A stretch of DNA of 28,772 bases, taken from NCBI GenBank assembly GCA_937876225.1, contig CALFIC010000099.1:1-28772 (forward strand), read 5' to 3'. The notes below the pieces were generated by a model. That model saw nothing but the letters and a program-made list of their open reading frames with translations. It was not told the DNA's origin and made no database searches. The translations under genes were made by a program, and so were the position numbers. This document shows positions 1 through 9,277 of this stretch, one piece after another. The stretch is from an uncultured Chloroflexota bacterium. GTDB lineage: Bacteria > Chloroflexota > Chloroflexia > Chloroflexales > Roseiflexaceae. Each line of letters begins with the position of its first letter. Position 1 is the stretch's first letter.

Positions 1-106
1 GACCGGCGCGCTGGGCGTCGAACACCTTGAGGTTGGCCGAGGTGGCGCGCAGGGCCTTGCCGCGATGGCTGACCAGATTTTTTTGTTGCGGGTCGAGTTG
101 GGCAAA
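1..106 (-). other. RdgB/HAM1-like C-terminal fragment fused in frame to the glycosyltransferase
   Basis: Read on the minus strand in the glycosyltransferase frame, bases 106 to 1 give FAQLDPQQKNLVSHRGKALR followed by a short tail. The KN-x2-SHRGKAL pattern is the C-terminal signature of the RdgB/HAM1 (XTP/dITP pyrophosphatase) family, where FAQL-like residues typically precede it. Nothing like it is expected in the donor half of a GT4 enzyme. The first ~75 bases are also visibly richer in G+C and in C/G-ending codons than the rest of the window. The join lies around 90-106, where both proteins could plausibly read FAQL. I see it as a chimeric contig end or a recombination scar rather than a real two-domain enzyme. 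Confidence 0.6.
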
Positions 107-835
107 TGCCGTCACCAACAAATCCAAGCGTCGGTAGGCGAACGTTAATCCTGCGTACGTGATGACAACCCCTGTATGGGTAATACCAAGTTTTTGGCGG
201 GCAGCCTGTTGATCCCGCGGATGATAGAGGGTTTCATTGTAGGCATCCGGCAAAATATCAACGTCGCTTGCTACGCGGTGCTGCTGTTGCGCCAAAATAT
301 CACGAAAGGCCCGCGTGAGTGATACGAGCCGAGCTGGCTTGCGAATCGTGGTGTCATCGAGGGCTTGGATGATACCCGTAGCCCATGATTCTTTGGGGCG
401 CGAATGATTGGTGGATTCGAGATGATGGACCTCGTATACTACCTTTGCACCACACCAGCGTGGGGCAAGCCGCGCCATCCAGTAGGCGCAGATGATCTCA
501 CGTACATAGACCACATCAATCCGTTGACCACGCCAATGACGCCAAGCCATGATGATGAGCACGAGCCACGCAAATACGCTCCGTTCGATGTAGTACCACA
601 ACGTTGATTTATAGAGCCGTGATAAGCGCCCGATCCCGATGCGTGGCAAATAATTGACACCGAGGGCATCAAATGGATTTGCTTCATGTGTCATGCGTGG
701 AATGAAAATCTGCGTTTGTGGCGCCAGTGCCTTGAGCTCACGTAACGTCGAATATGTTTGCACAGCGTTAGCCGACGCCAAGGTCAGACTCGTCGGGTAG
801 GCCACATAATAAATTGTTGGTTGCGTGTTGCTCAT
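107..835 (-). CDS. GT4-type glycosyltransferase, N-terminal part only
   Basis: The reading frame from the ATG at 835 gives about 243 residues of a family-4-like (GT-B fold) glycosyltransferase: an N-terminal acceptor-binding half with a hydrophobic patch near residues 85-97, a VVYEVHHLE segment near 132-140, and the start of the donor half at about 222 (VVITYAGLT, then YRRLDLL). Such enzymes transfer a sugar from a nucleotide donor to a growing lipid-linked glycan at the cytoplasmic membrane face. The start overlaps the stop of the upstream glycosyltransferase by four bases (ATGA), so it is translationally coupled and the last readable member of the minus-strand glycan operon. The donor-binding half with its EX7E motif is absent, because after residue 243 the frame runs into an unrelated RdgB-like sequence at the window edge. 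The gene is therefore partial here, either by truncation or through an assembly join. Family assignment is fairly secure; the sugar is unknown. Confidence 0.75.
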
Positions 836-2055
836 AGTCCGTGCGCCTTGTAGGTCGCCGTGAGTTCATCGGCAATCACTGTTCCTCGAAATAGTTCCGC
901 AAAGGCGGCACAACGAGATTGTAATTCGGTATGGCGGCTCAACGCACGTTGAATTCCATCTGCTAGTGATTGGGCACTTTGCGGATCAACTACTTCCCCA
1001 CAATCGGCTTCTTTGACATAATCACTCGCTCCCGTGGTACGGGTGACGACTGGTGGTGTCCCAACGGCGGTGGCTTCAATTACTACGCGACTAAATGATT
1101 CTGCAATCGATGGAATCACCGCGATGTCGCATCCTGCCATGTATTCGGCGGCTTGATGATGCGGTACACCCCCTATTTGATGAACACGGTCTGCAACTCC
1201 GAGTGCTTCTGCACGTTGGGTCAAATAGGCACCGTAATCACCAAAACGGGCGGTTCTGCGATTGCCGCCGACAATGATAGCATGCGCATCTACCCCAGCG
1301 GCTACGAGTTGCGGTAATGCTTCCACGAGATATTCGATTCCTTTGAAGGGATGTAACCGATTGAGGCTGAGGATTAACGTGGAATCAGGGTTCCAACCAT
1401 GCCGCGCGGTAATGGTTGCCCGAGATTGCTGGCGAAATACCATCACGGGTATGCCTACGGGTGGGTAAGTTGGTTCGGTAATATTATAGGGAATCGCTAC
1501 CACGTTGGCTGGTGGTGCGTCGTAGGTTTCTTTGGCAAGAATGGCAATCTGACGGGAATCTGCCCGCACCAAATCTGCCCGTTGCATTACCCAGCGCACG
1601 GCTTGGCGCACAAACCAATTGCGGGCATACCCGTAATCATACGCCGGTACCGACATCACATCGGCGCCTGGTAAAGTGACCGCTACCCGCGTGGATGCAG
1701 GACGTGCCAACAGAGTGATTAATCCCAGTGGGAATGATGTTTCTACGTGTAATAAATCGTATTGTTGTTGACGGAGATGCTGGCGAAACCCGCGCCATGC
1801 CCCAAACAAATACGGATACCCTGTCACCCATCCCAACACACGATTCATCACCTTGTCGATGAGTGATGTCGCAGTAGGGATATGATGGATTACGATTTCA
1901 TCCATGTTGAATGTGGTAGTGGTGGTGACTCGCGATGAGAGTGATGCGACTTCGGTGATGATGCCCTGTGAATTCCAGTGTGCAATCACCTCAGTATGCA
2001 TTAGGTTTCCCACGGCGTCAGCATCGTACCGCGGTATGCAGTAGAGTATCCGCAT
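832..2055 (-). CDS. GT4 family glycosyltransferase
   Basis: This 407-residue protein has the GT-B layout of family 4 retaining glycosyltransferases. An N-terminal Rossmann half begins MRILYCIPRY, followed by a donor half with NRLHPFKGIEYL (about 232-243) and the EX7E motif ESFSRVVIE (E319 and E327), which holds the nucleotide sugar. It would act at the cytoplasmic face of the membrane on a lipid-linked glycan. The ATG at 2055 is preceded by AAGGA, about five bases upstream. Its stop overlaps the next gene's start (ATGA at 832-835). Unlike its neighbours it is separated from the preceding gene by 44 bases, and that gap contains a good promoter candidate. The donor and acceptor sugars cannot be read from the sequence. 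Confidence 0.88.
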   Translation of the reverse strand: MRILYCIPRYDADAVGNLMHTEVIAHWNSQGIITEVASLSSRVTTTTTFNMDEIVIHHIPTATSLIDKVMNRVLGWVTGYPYLFGAWRGFRQHLRQQQYDLLHVETSFPLGLITLLARPASTRVAVTLPGADVMSVPAYDYGYARNWFVRQAVRWVMQRADLVRADSRQIAILAKETYDAPPANVVAIPYNITEPTYPPVGIPVMVFRQQSRATITARHGWNPDSTLILSLNRLHPFKGIEYLVEALPQLVAAGVDAHAIIVGGNRRTARFGDYGAYLTQRAEALGVADRVHQIGGVPHHQAAEYMAGCDIAVIPSIAESFSRVVIEATAVGTPPVVTRTTGASDYVKEADCGEVVDPQSAQSLADGIQRALSRHTELQSRCAAFAELFRGTVIADELTATYKAHGL

Positions 2056-2072
2056 ATCAATCCTTGTAATAC

Positions 2073-2086
2073 TACTATTGATAGTA
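2073..2086. promoter_or_regulatory. Operator-like palindrome over the -10/start site
   Basis: TACTAT-TG-ATAGTA is a perfect inverted repeat with 6-base arms. It overlaps the -10 box of the candidate promoter and the predicted start site, where a repressor would act. No regulator is encoded nearby, so this is only a candidate. Confidence 0.3.
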
Positions 2087-2110
2087 TAACATGGATTTTT
2101 TATTTGTGAA
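2083..2110 (-). promoter_or_regulatory. Internal sigma70-type promoter before the 407-aa glycosyltransferase
   Basis: On the minus strand TTCACA (2110-2105) and TATACT (2088-2083) are separated by 16 bases. A TG one base upstream of the -10 box makes it an extended -10. The -35 box lies in the last codons of the upstream glycosyltransferase. Each hexamer matches consensus at five of six positions. Expected transcription start is near 2076, about 20 bases before the ATG. Confidence 0.5.
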
Positions 2111-3302
2111 ATTCGACGATGCGTTGTTGGTAATATCCAAGTGATTGATTGGCAACCGTAATCGGAGTGTAATCTTGGATGACATGGTCATATCCAGCTT
2201 GCACGAGTTGTTTCCGCAATGTATCGTCTTGGAGTATCCGTATAGTGGCTGCGGCATAGCCTGCCACATCATCATAGGGGACAAGTAAGCCAGTTTTTTC
2301 GTGGTGGACGATCTCATTGCCGGCGGCGCAATCAGTCGTGACTACCGGACAGTGCGCGGCCATTGCTTCGATTGGGGGAATCCCAAAACCTTCGTAGCGA
2401 CTCGGTGCCAAAAGGAGATGTGCTTCTTGGAGTAATTGTATTTTTTGGACTTCGTCAACACTCGTGAGCAACGTGATCCGTGCGGTTACACCTAAATTAT
2501 TTGCGAGTGCTTCGAATTCACTGCGTTGGCTGGTGTTGTGTGTCACCATCACCATGCGGATGTCGGGGACTGACTGGGCGATGAGGGGCAATGCGCGCAC
2601 GGCCAAATCCCACCCTTTGCGTGGAACTAACTGCCCAATAAACAAAATCGTTGGTTGGGGATGGCGTGGGCGACTCGGTGCATCGATGTATTGTTGCAGT
2701 TCAACGGCATTCGGTACGACAGTTATTTGCTCAGCGGGCACATGTAAGCTTACTAATACTTCTTTTTCGTGCTGAGAAAGTGCCATGATACCGTGATATC
2801 CATGTAATGGCGCATGAATCAAATAATTGCGGATGCTCCGGCGTGGATGGGCACCGCGCATGATTGCAGTGCGCAACTGTGCGCCAGTCGTCAGTAAGCG
2901 CTCTGGGCGTAAAGGATGCTCGAGGGGGCGTTCACGGTCGACCACCAAATCCCCATCATGCAAAATTCCATGTGGGGTAAGTACCATCGGTGCTTTTTTG
3001 TGCCAGTGGATTTGGGCCTGAAAGGCTAAGAGGTGCCGTAAATGATGCACATGTACAATATCTGGGGTTGGCAGTGTCCGGGCAAGTTGCCATAAATCAC
3101 GCGAAAAAAAACCAAAGGTGCCACAGCGATAAATGGTGAGATTTTCGCTGTAAGATTCTTGCCGGGGTTGCTTGGAATTGTGGTGGTATTCGACGGCACT
3201 CACGCGGTGCCCAAGGGTGGCGAGCGTGCGCGCCAACAGGAATTCTGGTCGACTCGGAAAGTGCGGGTCAAATCCATATGTCGAAATAATCAAAATGTGC
3301 AT
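2100..3302 (-). CDS. GT4 family glycosyltransferase
   Basis: A 400-residue GT-B glycosyltransferase. It starts MHILIISTYGFDPHFPSRPE, has a DIVHVHHLRHL segment near 81-91, the donor-site basic pair in LVPRKGWDL (R228, K229) and the EX7E motif EGFGIPPIE (E304 and E312). I chose the ATG at 3302 rather than an in-frame start further upstream because it lies five bases after the stop of the preceding gene, is preceded by a GAGGG ribosome binding site, and begins exactly with the family's first beta strand. It works with the adjacent transferases in building one glycan. EGFGIPP-type donor sites are common in mannosyl- and glucosyltransferases, but the substrate is not determined by this. Confidence 0.88.
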   Translation of the reverse strand: MHILIISTYGFDPHFPSRPEFLLARTLATLGHRVSAVEYHHNSKQPRQESYSENLTIYRCGTFGFFSRDLWQLARTLPTPDIVHVHHLRHLLAFQAQIHWHKKAPMVLTPHGILHDGDLVVDRERPLEHPLRPERLLTTGAQLRTAIMRGAHPRRSIRNYLIHAPLHGYHGIMALSQHEKEVLVSLHVPAEQITVVPNAVELQQYIDAPSRPRHPQPTILFIGQLVPRKGWDLAVRALPLIAQSVPDIRMVMVTHNTSQRSEFEALANNLGVTARITLLTSVDEVQKIQLLQEAHLLLAPSRYEGFGIPPIEAMAAHCPVVTTDCAAGNEIVHHEKTGLLVPYDDVAGYAAATIRILQDDTLRKQLVQAGYDHVIQDYTPITVANQSLGYYQQRIVEFHK

Positions 3303-3307
3303 AGATG

Positions 3308-4411
3308 TTACCCTCGTTGTAGTGCCGTAGCATAGGCCTGCGTAACGCGATCGGTGACTGCAGGCCAAGCAAATTGCGCCGCCCATGGAGGGGCGGCGGC
3401 AGCGTATTGTTGGCGCACTGCAGGGTTTTCTATCAAAAACTGAAACTGGGCGGCGAGGTCAGTGGCATCTTTGGGGGTGAAAAAGCGTCCCGTGATTCCT
3501 TCGGCGACAACTTCAACGAAGCCCCCAAAGCGCGATGCAATCACTGGAAGCCCACATGATTGGGCTTCGACTAGCCCAATCCCAAATGTTTCACTGGCAT
3601 AACTCGTTGCCACTAGCACATGGCTATCCTGCATAATCGCTGGCAAGGTGTGGCGCGGTACTGACCCAAGGAAAGAGATGCGGTCGTTGAGTTGCAATTC
3701 GGTGACGAGCCTCTCTAATGCCTGACGCTGTTCGCCGTCACCGGCAATCTGGAGCGTCGTGTGTGGCGTCAGTGCAATCGCGCGAATCGCCGTATCGACC
3801 CCTTTCCATGGTTGTAACCGTCCCACAAATAAGACCCGCAATGGCAATGCAGGGAAATCTTTTGGGAGCACTGGTGGACAAAAAATCGTCGTATCGATAC
3901 CGTTGTACACCACATCGACCGTAATCGGGTAGCGTTTCATTACCGTTTGGGCATTGTACTGACTACAACTCACCGCACCTGCAACGCGCGTTGCCAGCCA
4001 GCGGTCACCGCGGTAAAAGTCCTCACCATGACACCCCAAAATAACTTTGGCACCACTGAAGCGCGCCGCAATCAATGCTGGCAGTAAATCATACGGTTTT
4101 TGGATGTGGATGATGTCGAATTTGCCCTTTATCAAAAAAGGAATTGCCCGCCATGCCATACTTAAGCGCTCGAGTAATTTACGCTCGGCATAGGCGCGGG
4201 CTAGCCCGGGTATGCGACTGAACCAGGTGCGACTCACATATGGGAAGGTTGCAACCGTGACGGTTGCACTTCCTTCACGACGTGACCCGTTGCCGCCAAT
4301 GACCGTGATGTCGTGGCCACGGGTGGCTAATTGATTGGCCAAGTCCCACACGAAACTTTCGACACCGCCATAGGCGGTGGTAGTGGTTAAGTTGTACAAG
4401 GCAATCCGCAT
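3308..4411 (-). CDS. GT4 family glycosyltransferase (PimA/WaaG-like)
   Basis: This 367-residue protein has the classical order of GT4 enzymes: an N-terminal GGVE glycine loop (residues 15-18), a KFDIIHIQKP strand-turn near 97-106, the donor half opening with VLFVGRLQPWKGVD (about 193-206), and the EX7E motif ETFGIGLVE (E274 and E282). It would add a sugar to a lipid-linked acceptor on the cytoplasmic face of the membrane. Its ATG overlaps the TAA of the upstream flippase gene by one base (TAATG), so translation is coupled. It is the first of four consecutive GT4 genes, consistent with stepwise assembly of a repeat unit. Donor specificity is not visible. Confidence 0.88.
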   Translation of the reverse strand: MRIALYNLTTTTAYGGVESFVWDLANQLATRGHDITVIGGNGSRREGSATVTVATFPYVSRTWFSRIPGLARAYAERKLLERLSMAWRAIPFLIKGKFDIIHIQKPYDLLPALIAARFSGAKVILGCHGEDFYRGDRWLATRVAGAVSCSQYNAQTVMKRYPITVDVVYNGIDTTIFCPPVLPKDFPALPLRVLFVGRLQPWKGVDTAIRAIALTPHTTLQIAGDGEQRQALERLVTELQLNDRISFLGSVPRHTLPAIMQDSHVLVATSYASETFGIGLVEAQSCGLPVIASRFGGFVEVVAEGITGRFFTPKDATDLAAQFQFLIENPAVRQQYAAAAPPWAAQFAWPAVTDRVTQAYATALQRG

Positions 4412-6069
4412 TACAGTACTCGCATGATGGTCGATTTAAACGGTAATTTAAGCCGAAGCAATTGGTCGCGGTCGCTCGTATCAAGCCCACCACAGAGGCG
4501 CAAGACCACCATAAATATCGCTAGGTTGACGATACCGATGACCCCATATACCGGTAAAAGCTGTAATCGCGCCCATATCCCAGTGCTAGCAGTGGTGGCC
4601 GGCATGAAATAACTACACGCATAAATTGTAATTGACATAACAGTTGTTGCAATGATTACTCGGGTGGTAAAGCGCCACGGCCATTGCAATTTGAGGCGTT
4701 GCCACCCCCAGGTGGTGACCCAGATACCTGCTATAACTCGCGCAAATCCATACGCAAATGCCAGCCCTTCGACGCCGTAGCGTGGTGACAGCCACAACCC
4801 GAGTGGTACCACCACGAGACTCAGTAATCGTCCCACCGTGACGATCGTGAGTTGCTCGTAGACAATCATGACGTTGTGGGCTACCGTCAAGATACTTTCC
4901 AAGAAGAGACACGGCACAAGGATATATACGATACCCACCGCATCACCGTATTGGGGAGTCAAAATCAACAAGGCTGGTTTGGCGAGGAGCATCAATGCCG
5001 CGCCACCGGGGATGAGCAGGAGTAATTGAATACGCACAATCGACGCAAATGCTCCTTGGATACTCCCACCTTCACCAGCGCGGACGCGTGTAAATAGTGG
5101 CACGGTAATGCCGACGAGTGGTGTGTAGAGATATGAAAGTACCATCCCGACGAGTGACGCTCCGGCCCACAACATGGCCGCATCGCTGATGCTATTGGTT
5201 AAATAGATTGCAAATGACTTGCCAGCCACAAAATCGGTCATTGTCATCAAATATGAAACCCCGGTATAGCGTAAAAACCCTGCGGGGAGCCAACTGGTAT
5301 TCGGCTCAATGCTGGCAGGTGCTGGGGCGACATCGTGCCCAGCGCGCCAGATTACAATCACTTGCCAGGTTGCAATTGCCACGGCAATTGTGGGTGCGAG
5401 CCCCGAGGTAATCAAAATCCCCACGATGCTCCAACGCAATGGATCAGGGCTAAACTGGGCTACGACGATTGCTACGACGGCCAAGAGTTGTGGGAGCATA
5501 CCGGCTATAAGTGAGATACCATTCCATGCTTGTTGTTTAAAAAAACTATTGAGATAGGCCATCAATACATCGTAGCAGACACCCATAATGAGCAAAACGA
5601 TAATAACCACAATAAAAATCCAGCCTTGTTCGTGTAACAAGGCATGGAGCATGGTCTGAGCACCGGCATCGATACGACCATCGGCACTGATTTTGCTACC
5701 GAGGGATGCCAAATAATCATCTTGTTTGACAGCCAAACCGATCCCAATCGCAATCAGAAATATTGCTTGTGCCAAAAATACCGCCCCCAGTAATTTGAGC
5801 ACGCCGTTTGGCCCACGGGCGCGCATCGTTTCGGGGATGTATTTGGGTAGGGTACGGGTGGTGCCAAGATCAATCCATGTCCCAAACGCTGATGCCGCAC
5901 CACTTACCAATGCTAGTAAGCCATAAGCAGCGATAGGGAGCACGGTTAATTTGAGGGCGGTGGCAGCGATTTCGGCTAACATGCGTAGTGGCACAAAGAA
6001 AGTATTCCAGACCACCGCCCGTGATACTTGATGCGCCAACGTCGGTGGCGCTTTGGGTGCATCTGGCAT
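4411..6069 (-). CDS. Wzx-like lipid-linked oligosaccharide flippase (MOP superfamily)
   Basis: A 552-residue very hydrophobic protein with roughly 12-14 membrane segments. The first two run near 34-60 and 90-112, followed by a hydrophilic stretch near 113-145. This size and pattern fit the polysaccharide-specific transporter branch (Wzx/RfbX) of the MOP exporter superfamily, which moves undecaprenyl-linked sugars across the cytoplasmic membrane. There is no short sequence motif that proves it; the call rests on topology, length (slightly longer than the usual 400-500) and position between glycosyltransferases and a methyltransferase. The start follows the preceding stop without a gap, and the stop overlaps the next start by one base. 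A MATE-type or MurJ-type member is the main alternative. Confidence 0.75.
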   Translation of the reverse strand: MPDAPKAPPTLAHQVSRAVVWNTFFVPLRMLAEIAATALKLTVLPIAAYGLLALVSGAASAFGTWIDLGTTRTLPKYIPETMRARGPNGVLKLLGAVFLAQAIFLIAIGIGLAVKQDDYLASLGSKISADGRIDAGAQTMLHALLHEQGWIFIVVIIVLLIMGVCYDVLMAYLNSFFKQQAWNGISLIAGMLPQLLAVVAIVVAQFSPDPLRWSIVGILITSGLAPTIAVAIATWQVIVIWRAGHDVAPAPASIEPNTSWLPAGFLRYTGVSYLMTMTDFVAGKSFAIYLTNSISDAAMLWAGASLVGMVLSYLYTPLVGITVPLFTRVRAGEGGSIQGAFASIVRIQLLLLIPGGAALMLLAKPALLILTPQYGDAVGIVYILVPCLFLESILTVAHNVMIVYEQLTIVTVGRLLSLVVVPLGLWLSPRYGVEGLAFAYGFARVIAGIWVTTWGWQRLKLQWPWRFTTRVIIATTVMSITIYACSYFMPATTASTGIWARLQLLPVYGVIGIVNLAIFMVVLRLCGGLDTSDRDQLLRLKLPFKSTIMRVL

Positions 6070-6933
6070 TTATTTGGCTTTCGTCAAGGCTAATTCAAAC
6101 ATGCCCGTGTACCATGCGCGTTGTGCTTTGTATGCTAATTGTTCGAGCCCGATAGCGCGTAATCCAGTGCGGATACGTTGCCGGCTCGGTTTTTTGCTGA
6201 CAAATCGCCCTTCCTGCAACGCAGTTTCGTTCATGTCTACTGTAGTAAATCCAGCCGCTTGCGCAAGCTGTACAAATTGAGCGTAATCGTAGTAATGCAT
6301 AGTACTGAGGCGTTGCATATCACGGAATTGACTCGTTGCTTTGCTACGGCCACGGCGATTGATATACCATTCGGCGAGCGGTCGCGGCCACCAATTAATG
6401 CTCGGGATATGGTAGTGCGGATCGACCCAGGCGCGGCGATTAATCGCCGTGAGGAGTAATTGTCCGCCTGGTGCCAGGGTGCGGGATATTTCGTGGAGCA
6501 CTGCTACTGGGTCTTGGACATGCTCGAGCACATCCCAGCAGACCACCAAATCAAATTGCGCATCACGAAAGGGTAATTGCTCACCAGCACCATTGACAAT
6601 AGGGAGATTGATGTCGTAGCGTTCGGCCCGGAGTTGGATGATTTGACAGTATTGTTTGTTGTATTCCGATACCGTGACATGGGCACCATGTAACGCTGCT
6701 GCGACGGCAAATCCTCCCATGCCAGCCCCGAGGTCAAGCACGCGAGTGCCTGCAAGTGGGCGCGCATGGCGCTCGATTTGGGCGATGCGGTCGGCTTGGT
6801 ATTGCTCTTGGTAGAGCCGGCGTTCGCGCCACGTGACATAATCACGACGCCACGTCATATGTTGGAGCCAAGGATCAATTGCTTGTGCCAAGGCGTCGAT
6901 TGATTGCATCGCGGGAGGGATTGGTTGTGTCAT
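6070..6933 (-). CDS. SAM-dependent class I methyltransferase
   Basis: A 287-residue protein with a Rossmann-fold methyltransferase core: motif I VLDLGAGMGGFA (65-76), an acidic strand end at VTVSEYN (86-92), LPFRDAQFDLVVCWDVLEH (120-138) carrying the motif IV region, and LAPGGQLLLTAIN (153-165) as post-motif. The core is of the UbiE/Methyltransf_11 kind. In this setting the likely acceptor is a sugar or lipid of the surface glycan, for example as an O-methyl cap. I chose the ATG at 6933 because it overlaps the upstream stop by four bases (ATGA); a longer in-frame reading would lie entirely inside the upstream gene. The acceptor is inferred from context only. Confidence 0.82.
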   Translation of the reverse strand: MTQPIPPAMQSIDALAQAIDPWLQHMTWRRDYVTWRERRLYQEQYQADRIAQIERHARPLAGTRVLDLGAGMGGFAVAAALHGAHVTVSEYNKQYCQIIQLRAERYDINLPIVNGAGEQLPFRDAQFDLVVCWDVLEHVQDPVAVLHEISRTLAPGGQLLLTAINRRAWVDPHYHIPSINWWPRPLAEWYINRRGRSKATSQFRDMQRLSTMHYYDYAQFVQLAQAAGFTTVDMNETALQEGRFVSKKPSRQRIRTGLRAIGLEQLAYKAQRAWYTGMFELALTKAK

Positions 6934-9230
6934 GGTAGTACCACCGGTGAGCGATAAATGCGCACGACCCACAAATAGAGTGCGCTGACGAGGGTGTATA
7001 AGAACATTATAGTCACGAGCAATCGACCGCTCCAGCCACGTCGCCAAAAACGATCGGCGATAACGGCCCAACAAATCATGACGATTGGTAATATATAAAA
7101 AATCTGCTTATCCACCATCGAAATACGATATCCCGCCATCATAAACAACAAGGCCACAACGAACCATGCCGTCATATAAGCCCACAATGTTTGGCGTTTG
7201 AATAACAATAAGTATCCCGGGATGACCAACAGCATGGGCATAAATAACCCATAGTACAAATAGGGATTCATAACAAAATCATATCGTAGTAATGGCAAAA
7301 AATTATAAAAATATGTGCCTAATGGTGGTCGGGCAACCCCGACAGTGGTTGGACTATTGACACTAATCTGCAAAAAATATGGAATCGTGCGTTGGATAAT
7401 CGGCGGAATGTATTGGCCATAGTACACAACTGTGGCTACCGCCAACCCTCCGTATGTTGCCAACAAAATTGGCCGAATATTACTTCGCTGTGGTTGGTTG
7501 GGGATAATCCACAATAAGCCGGCGAGTAGCGTGATGAAGATTACATGGAATACGGCGGTAACTGTATAAATCAGCATCGTGGCCGTATTGATAATCAAAA
7601 GCAATGCGAATAATTTGCGATTGTTGATGCTACGACCGATGACCATCATCGCCACTGTACTTACCAGCGTCCACCACAACCCAATCGTAGTGGGCGCATT
7701 GCCCCATGAATGCAGCAAAAACGTCACAGGGGTAACTGCATACATCAACCCCGCAAGCAAGGCGATGCGATTGGATAAACCACTCTGGCGTGCGATTAAC
7801 CCAATCAATATAATCCGCGTCGCATCACAAAAAACATTGAGAATGGTGGCGGTCTTTTCTAAATCCCACGGGAATAGGGCAAATGCCATCGCTGATAAAT
7901 GATAAAACGGCGAATAGGGAATCATTGGGCGATTTTCGCCCCATTCGGTGATGGGCATGACTGATTCCGAAAATCCGCCTGGTTGATAAAATTTGGCGAT
8001 ATCGCCAGTGGCGAGCATTTCACGGACTTTGTCCATGTGCCAACTGATGTCAATCGGTCGCATGATGGGGTACAAAATCCCCCCACCTTTGACCCATACA
8101 GTTAATACCATTAACCCAATCAATATATTGCGCACATTGGGACTAAACGGATGGTCGCCTTCGCATCGCGCGATGATTTGTTGCATCAATGGAATAATCA
8201 ATGCCGACAATCCCATCAGGAGTAGCATTTGTGGATACCACATGGCGAGATATGTATGGTCTAACACTAACGCTACCCCAAACCCGGTAGCGACCGCTAT
8301 ACCAACACCGATCCCTGAAAATTCCAGCAGTATGGCTGACACTGCAGCGATGACTGCCAGCAAAATCATGCTGGCAAGACGCAACGACGGTGCCACATTC
8401 CACCACGGGCTAGCGAGTGGCTGAGCAGTAAGCTCTGCCATGGCTACCCCTAGTACGCGTACGTCTTGTTTATTGCCTCCCCACGTGTCACTGGTGATTG
8501 TCACGGTTAGATCACCGTTTTGGATGGCACTCGGTGGGGCCAATAAATGATATTGACGGAACCCGGAAGGCGTTGGGGGTAATGTTGCTAATGTAGTATC
8601 TCCCACGGACAATGTCGCATGAAACGGTTTTTTATCGGGATGTTGCATCAAAATCCGGCTGGTTACACCCCACCATCCACCACCGGTGCCATACACATGC
8701 ACCTGTGACGTCGCTTTGCTCCAACGGTAGATAATCGCATTACTTACTTGGATTGTTGATACCGTCAGTGTTGGTGGTGTCGATTTATCGTCAGGTAATG
8801 CCACCACGCGGATGTCTGCACCAGCCATATTCACATTCGGCGGCACAATCACGCCGTATTGGGTGGTGCGCCCAGTATCTTGGGCATCAAGTACGCGTGA
8901 CGTACCGACAAATACGGCTAAGAGTCGGCGTTTGTAGCTGGTTGGTAATGGATCTGTCTGAAACATAATAACCCGTGAGCGTGGATCAACCGTGGCTGGC
9001 ACACGTGCCGTCGCTTCACTGGGATTTGTAATAGTGACTGCCAAGTCAGCACTTGGGGCAACTGGGGTATATTCGCGAGCGTGAAAATCACTCAACCAAA
9101 AAACCGACCGTGGTTGGTAAAAGTCCACTGATTGCCCAAATCGTATCGTGCTTAATAGCAAAAAAAGCCCGAGACTATAGGCAAAGACGATTCCGATTTG
9201 GCGCCAGTGCGCGGATGTGAAAAAATTCAT
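6930..9230 (-). CDS. Large GT-C-like membrane protein with extracytoplasmic domain
   Basis: A 766-residue protein with one N-terminal membrane helix (about 11-29), a beta-rich extracytoplasmic domain (about 35-275), then some 11-13 membrane helices. At the start of an outside loop it has DISWH (D394, H398), followed 40 residues later by MIPYSPFYHL. Acidic residues in the first large loop followed by a YxP motif are typical of GT-C glycosyltransferases, which use polyprenyl-phosphate sugars outside the membrane. The next protein (605 aa) shares DIxxH, the SPY/PYSP motif and an RWSKA...GGGWW block in the outer domain, so they are paralogs. The start at 9230 is preceded by GAAGG; an upstream in-frame start is less likely. 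The function as a sugar transferase is inference. Confidence 0.65.
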   Translation of the reverse strand: MNFFTSAHWRQIGIVFAYSLGLFLLLSTIRFGQSVDFYQPRSVFWLSDFHAREYTPVAPSADLAVTITNPSEATARVPATVDPRSRVIMFQTDPLPTSYKRRLLAVFVGTSRVLDAQDTGRTTQYGVIVPPNVNMAGADIRVVALPDDKSTPPTLTVSTIQVSNAIIYRWSKATSQVHVYGTGGGWWGVTSRILMQHPDKKPFHATLSVGDTTLATLPPTPSGFRQYHLLAPPSAIQNGDLTVTITSDTWGGNKQDVRVLGVAMAELTAQPLASPWWNVAPSLRLASMILLAVIAAVSAILLEFSGIGVGIAVATGFGVALVLDHTYLAMWYPQMLLLMGLSALIIPLMQQIIARCEGDHPFSPNVRNILIGLMVLTVWVKGGGILYPIMRPIDISWHMDKVREMLATGDIAKFYQPGGFSESVMPITEWGENRPMIPYSPFYHLSAMAFALFPWDLEKTATILNVFCDATRIILIGLIARQSGLSNRIALLAGLMYAVTPVTFLLHSWGNAPTTIGLWWTLVSTVAMMVIGRSINNRKLFALLLIINTATMLIYTVTAVFHVIFITLLAGLLWIIPNQPQRSNIRPILLATYGGLAVATVVYYGQYIPPIIQRTIPYFLQISVNSPTTVGVARPPLGTYFYNFLPLLRYDFVMNPYLYYGLFMPMLLVIPGYLLLFKRQTLWAYMTAWFVVALLFMMAGYRISMVDKQIFYILPIVMICWAVIADRFWRRGWSGRLLVTIMFLYTLVSALYLWVVRIYRSPVVLP

Positions 9231-9277
9231 GCGTACGCCTTCGATTGCCAATACGAAACTATTATACACGCCACATT

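Noticed and set aside
7993..8424. 143-codon plus-strand frame opposite the 766-aa membrane protein
   Set aside because: It is antisense to a well-supported gene with membrane helices and shows the composition expected from the complementary strand.
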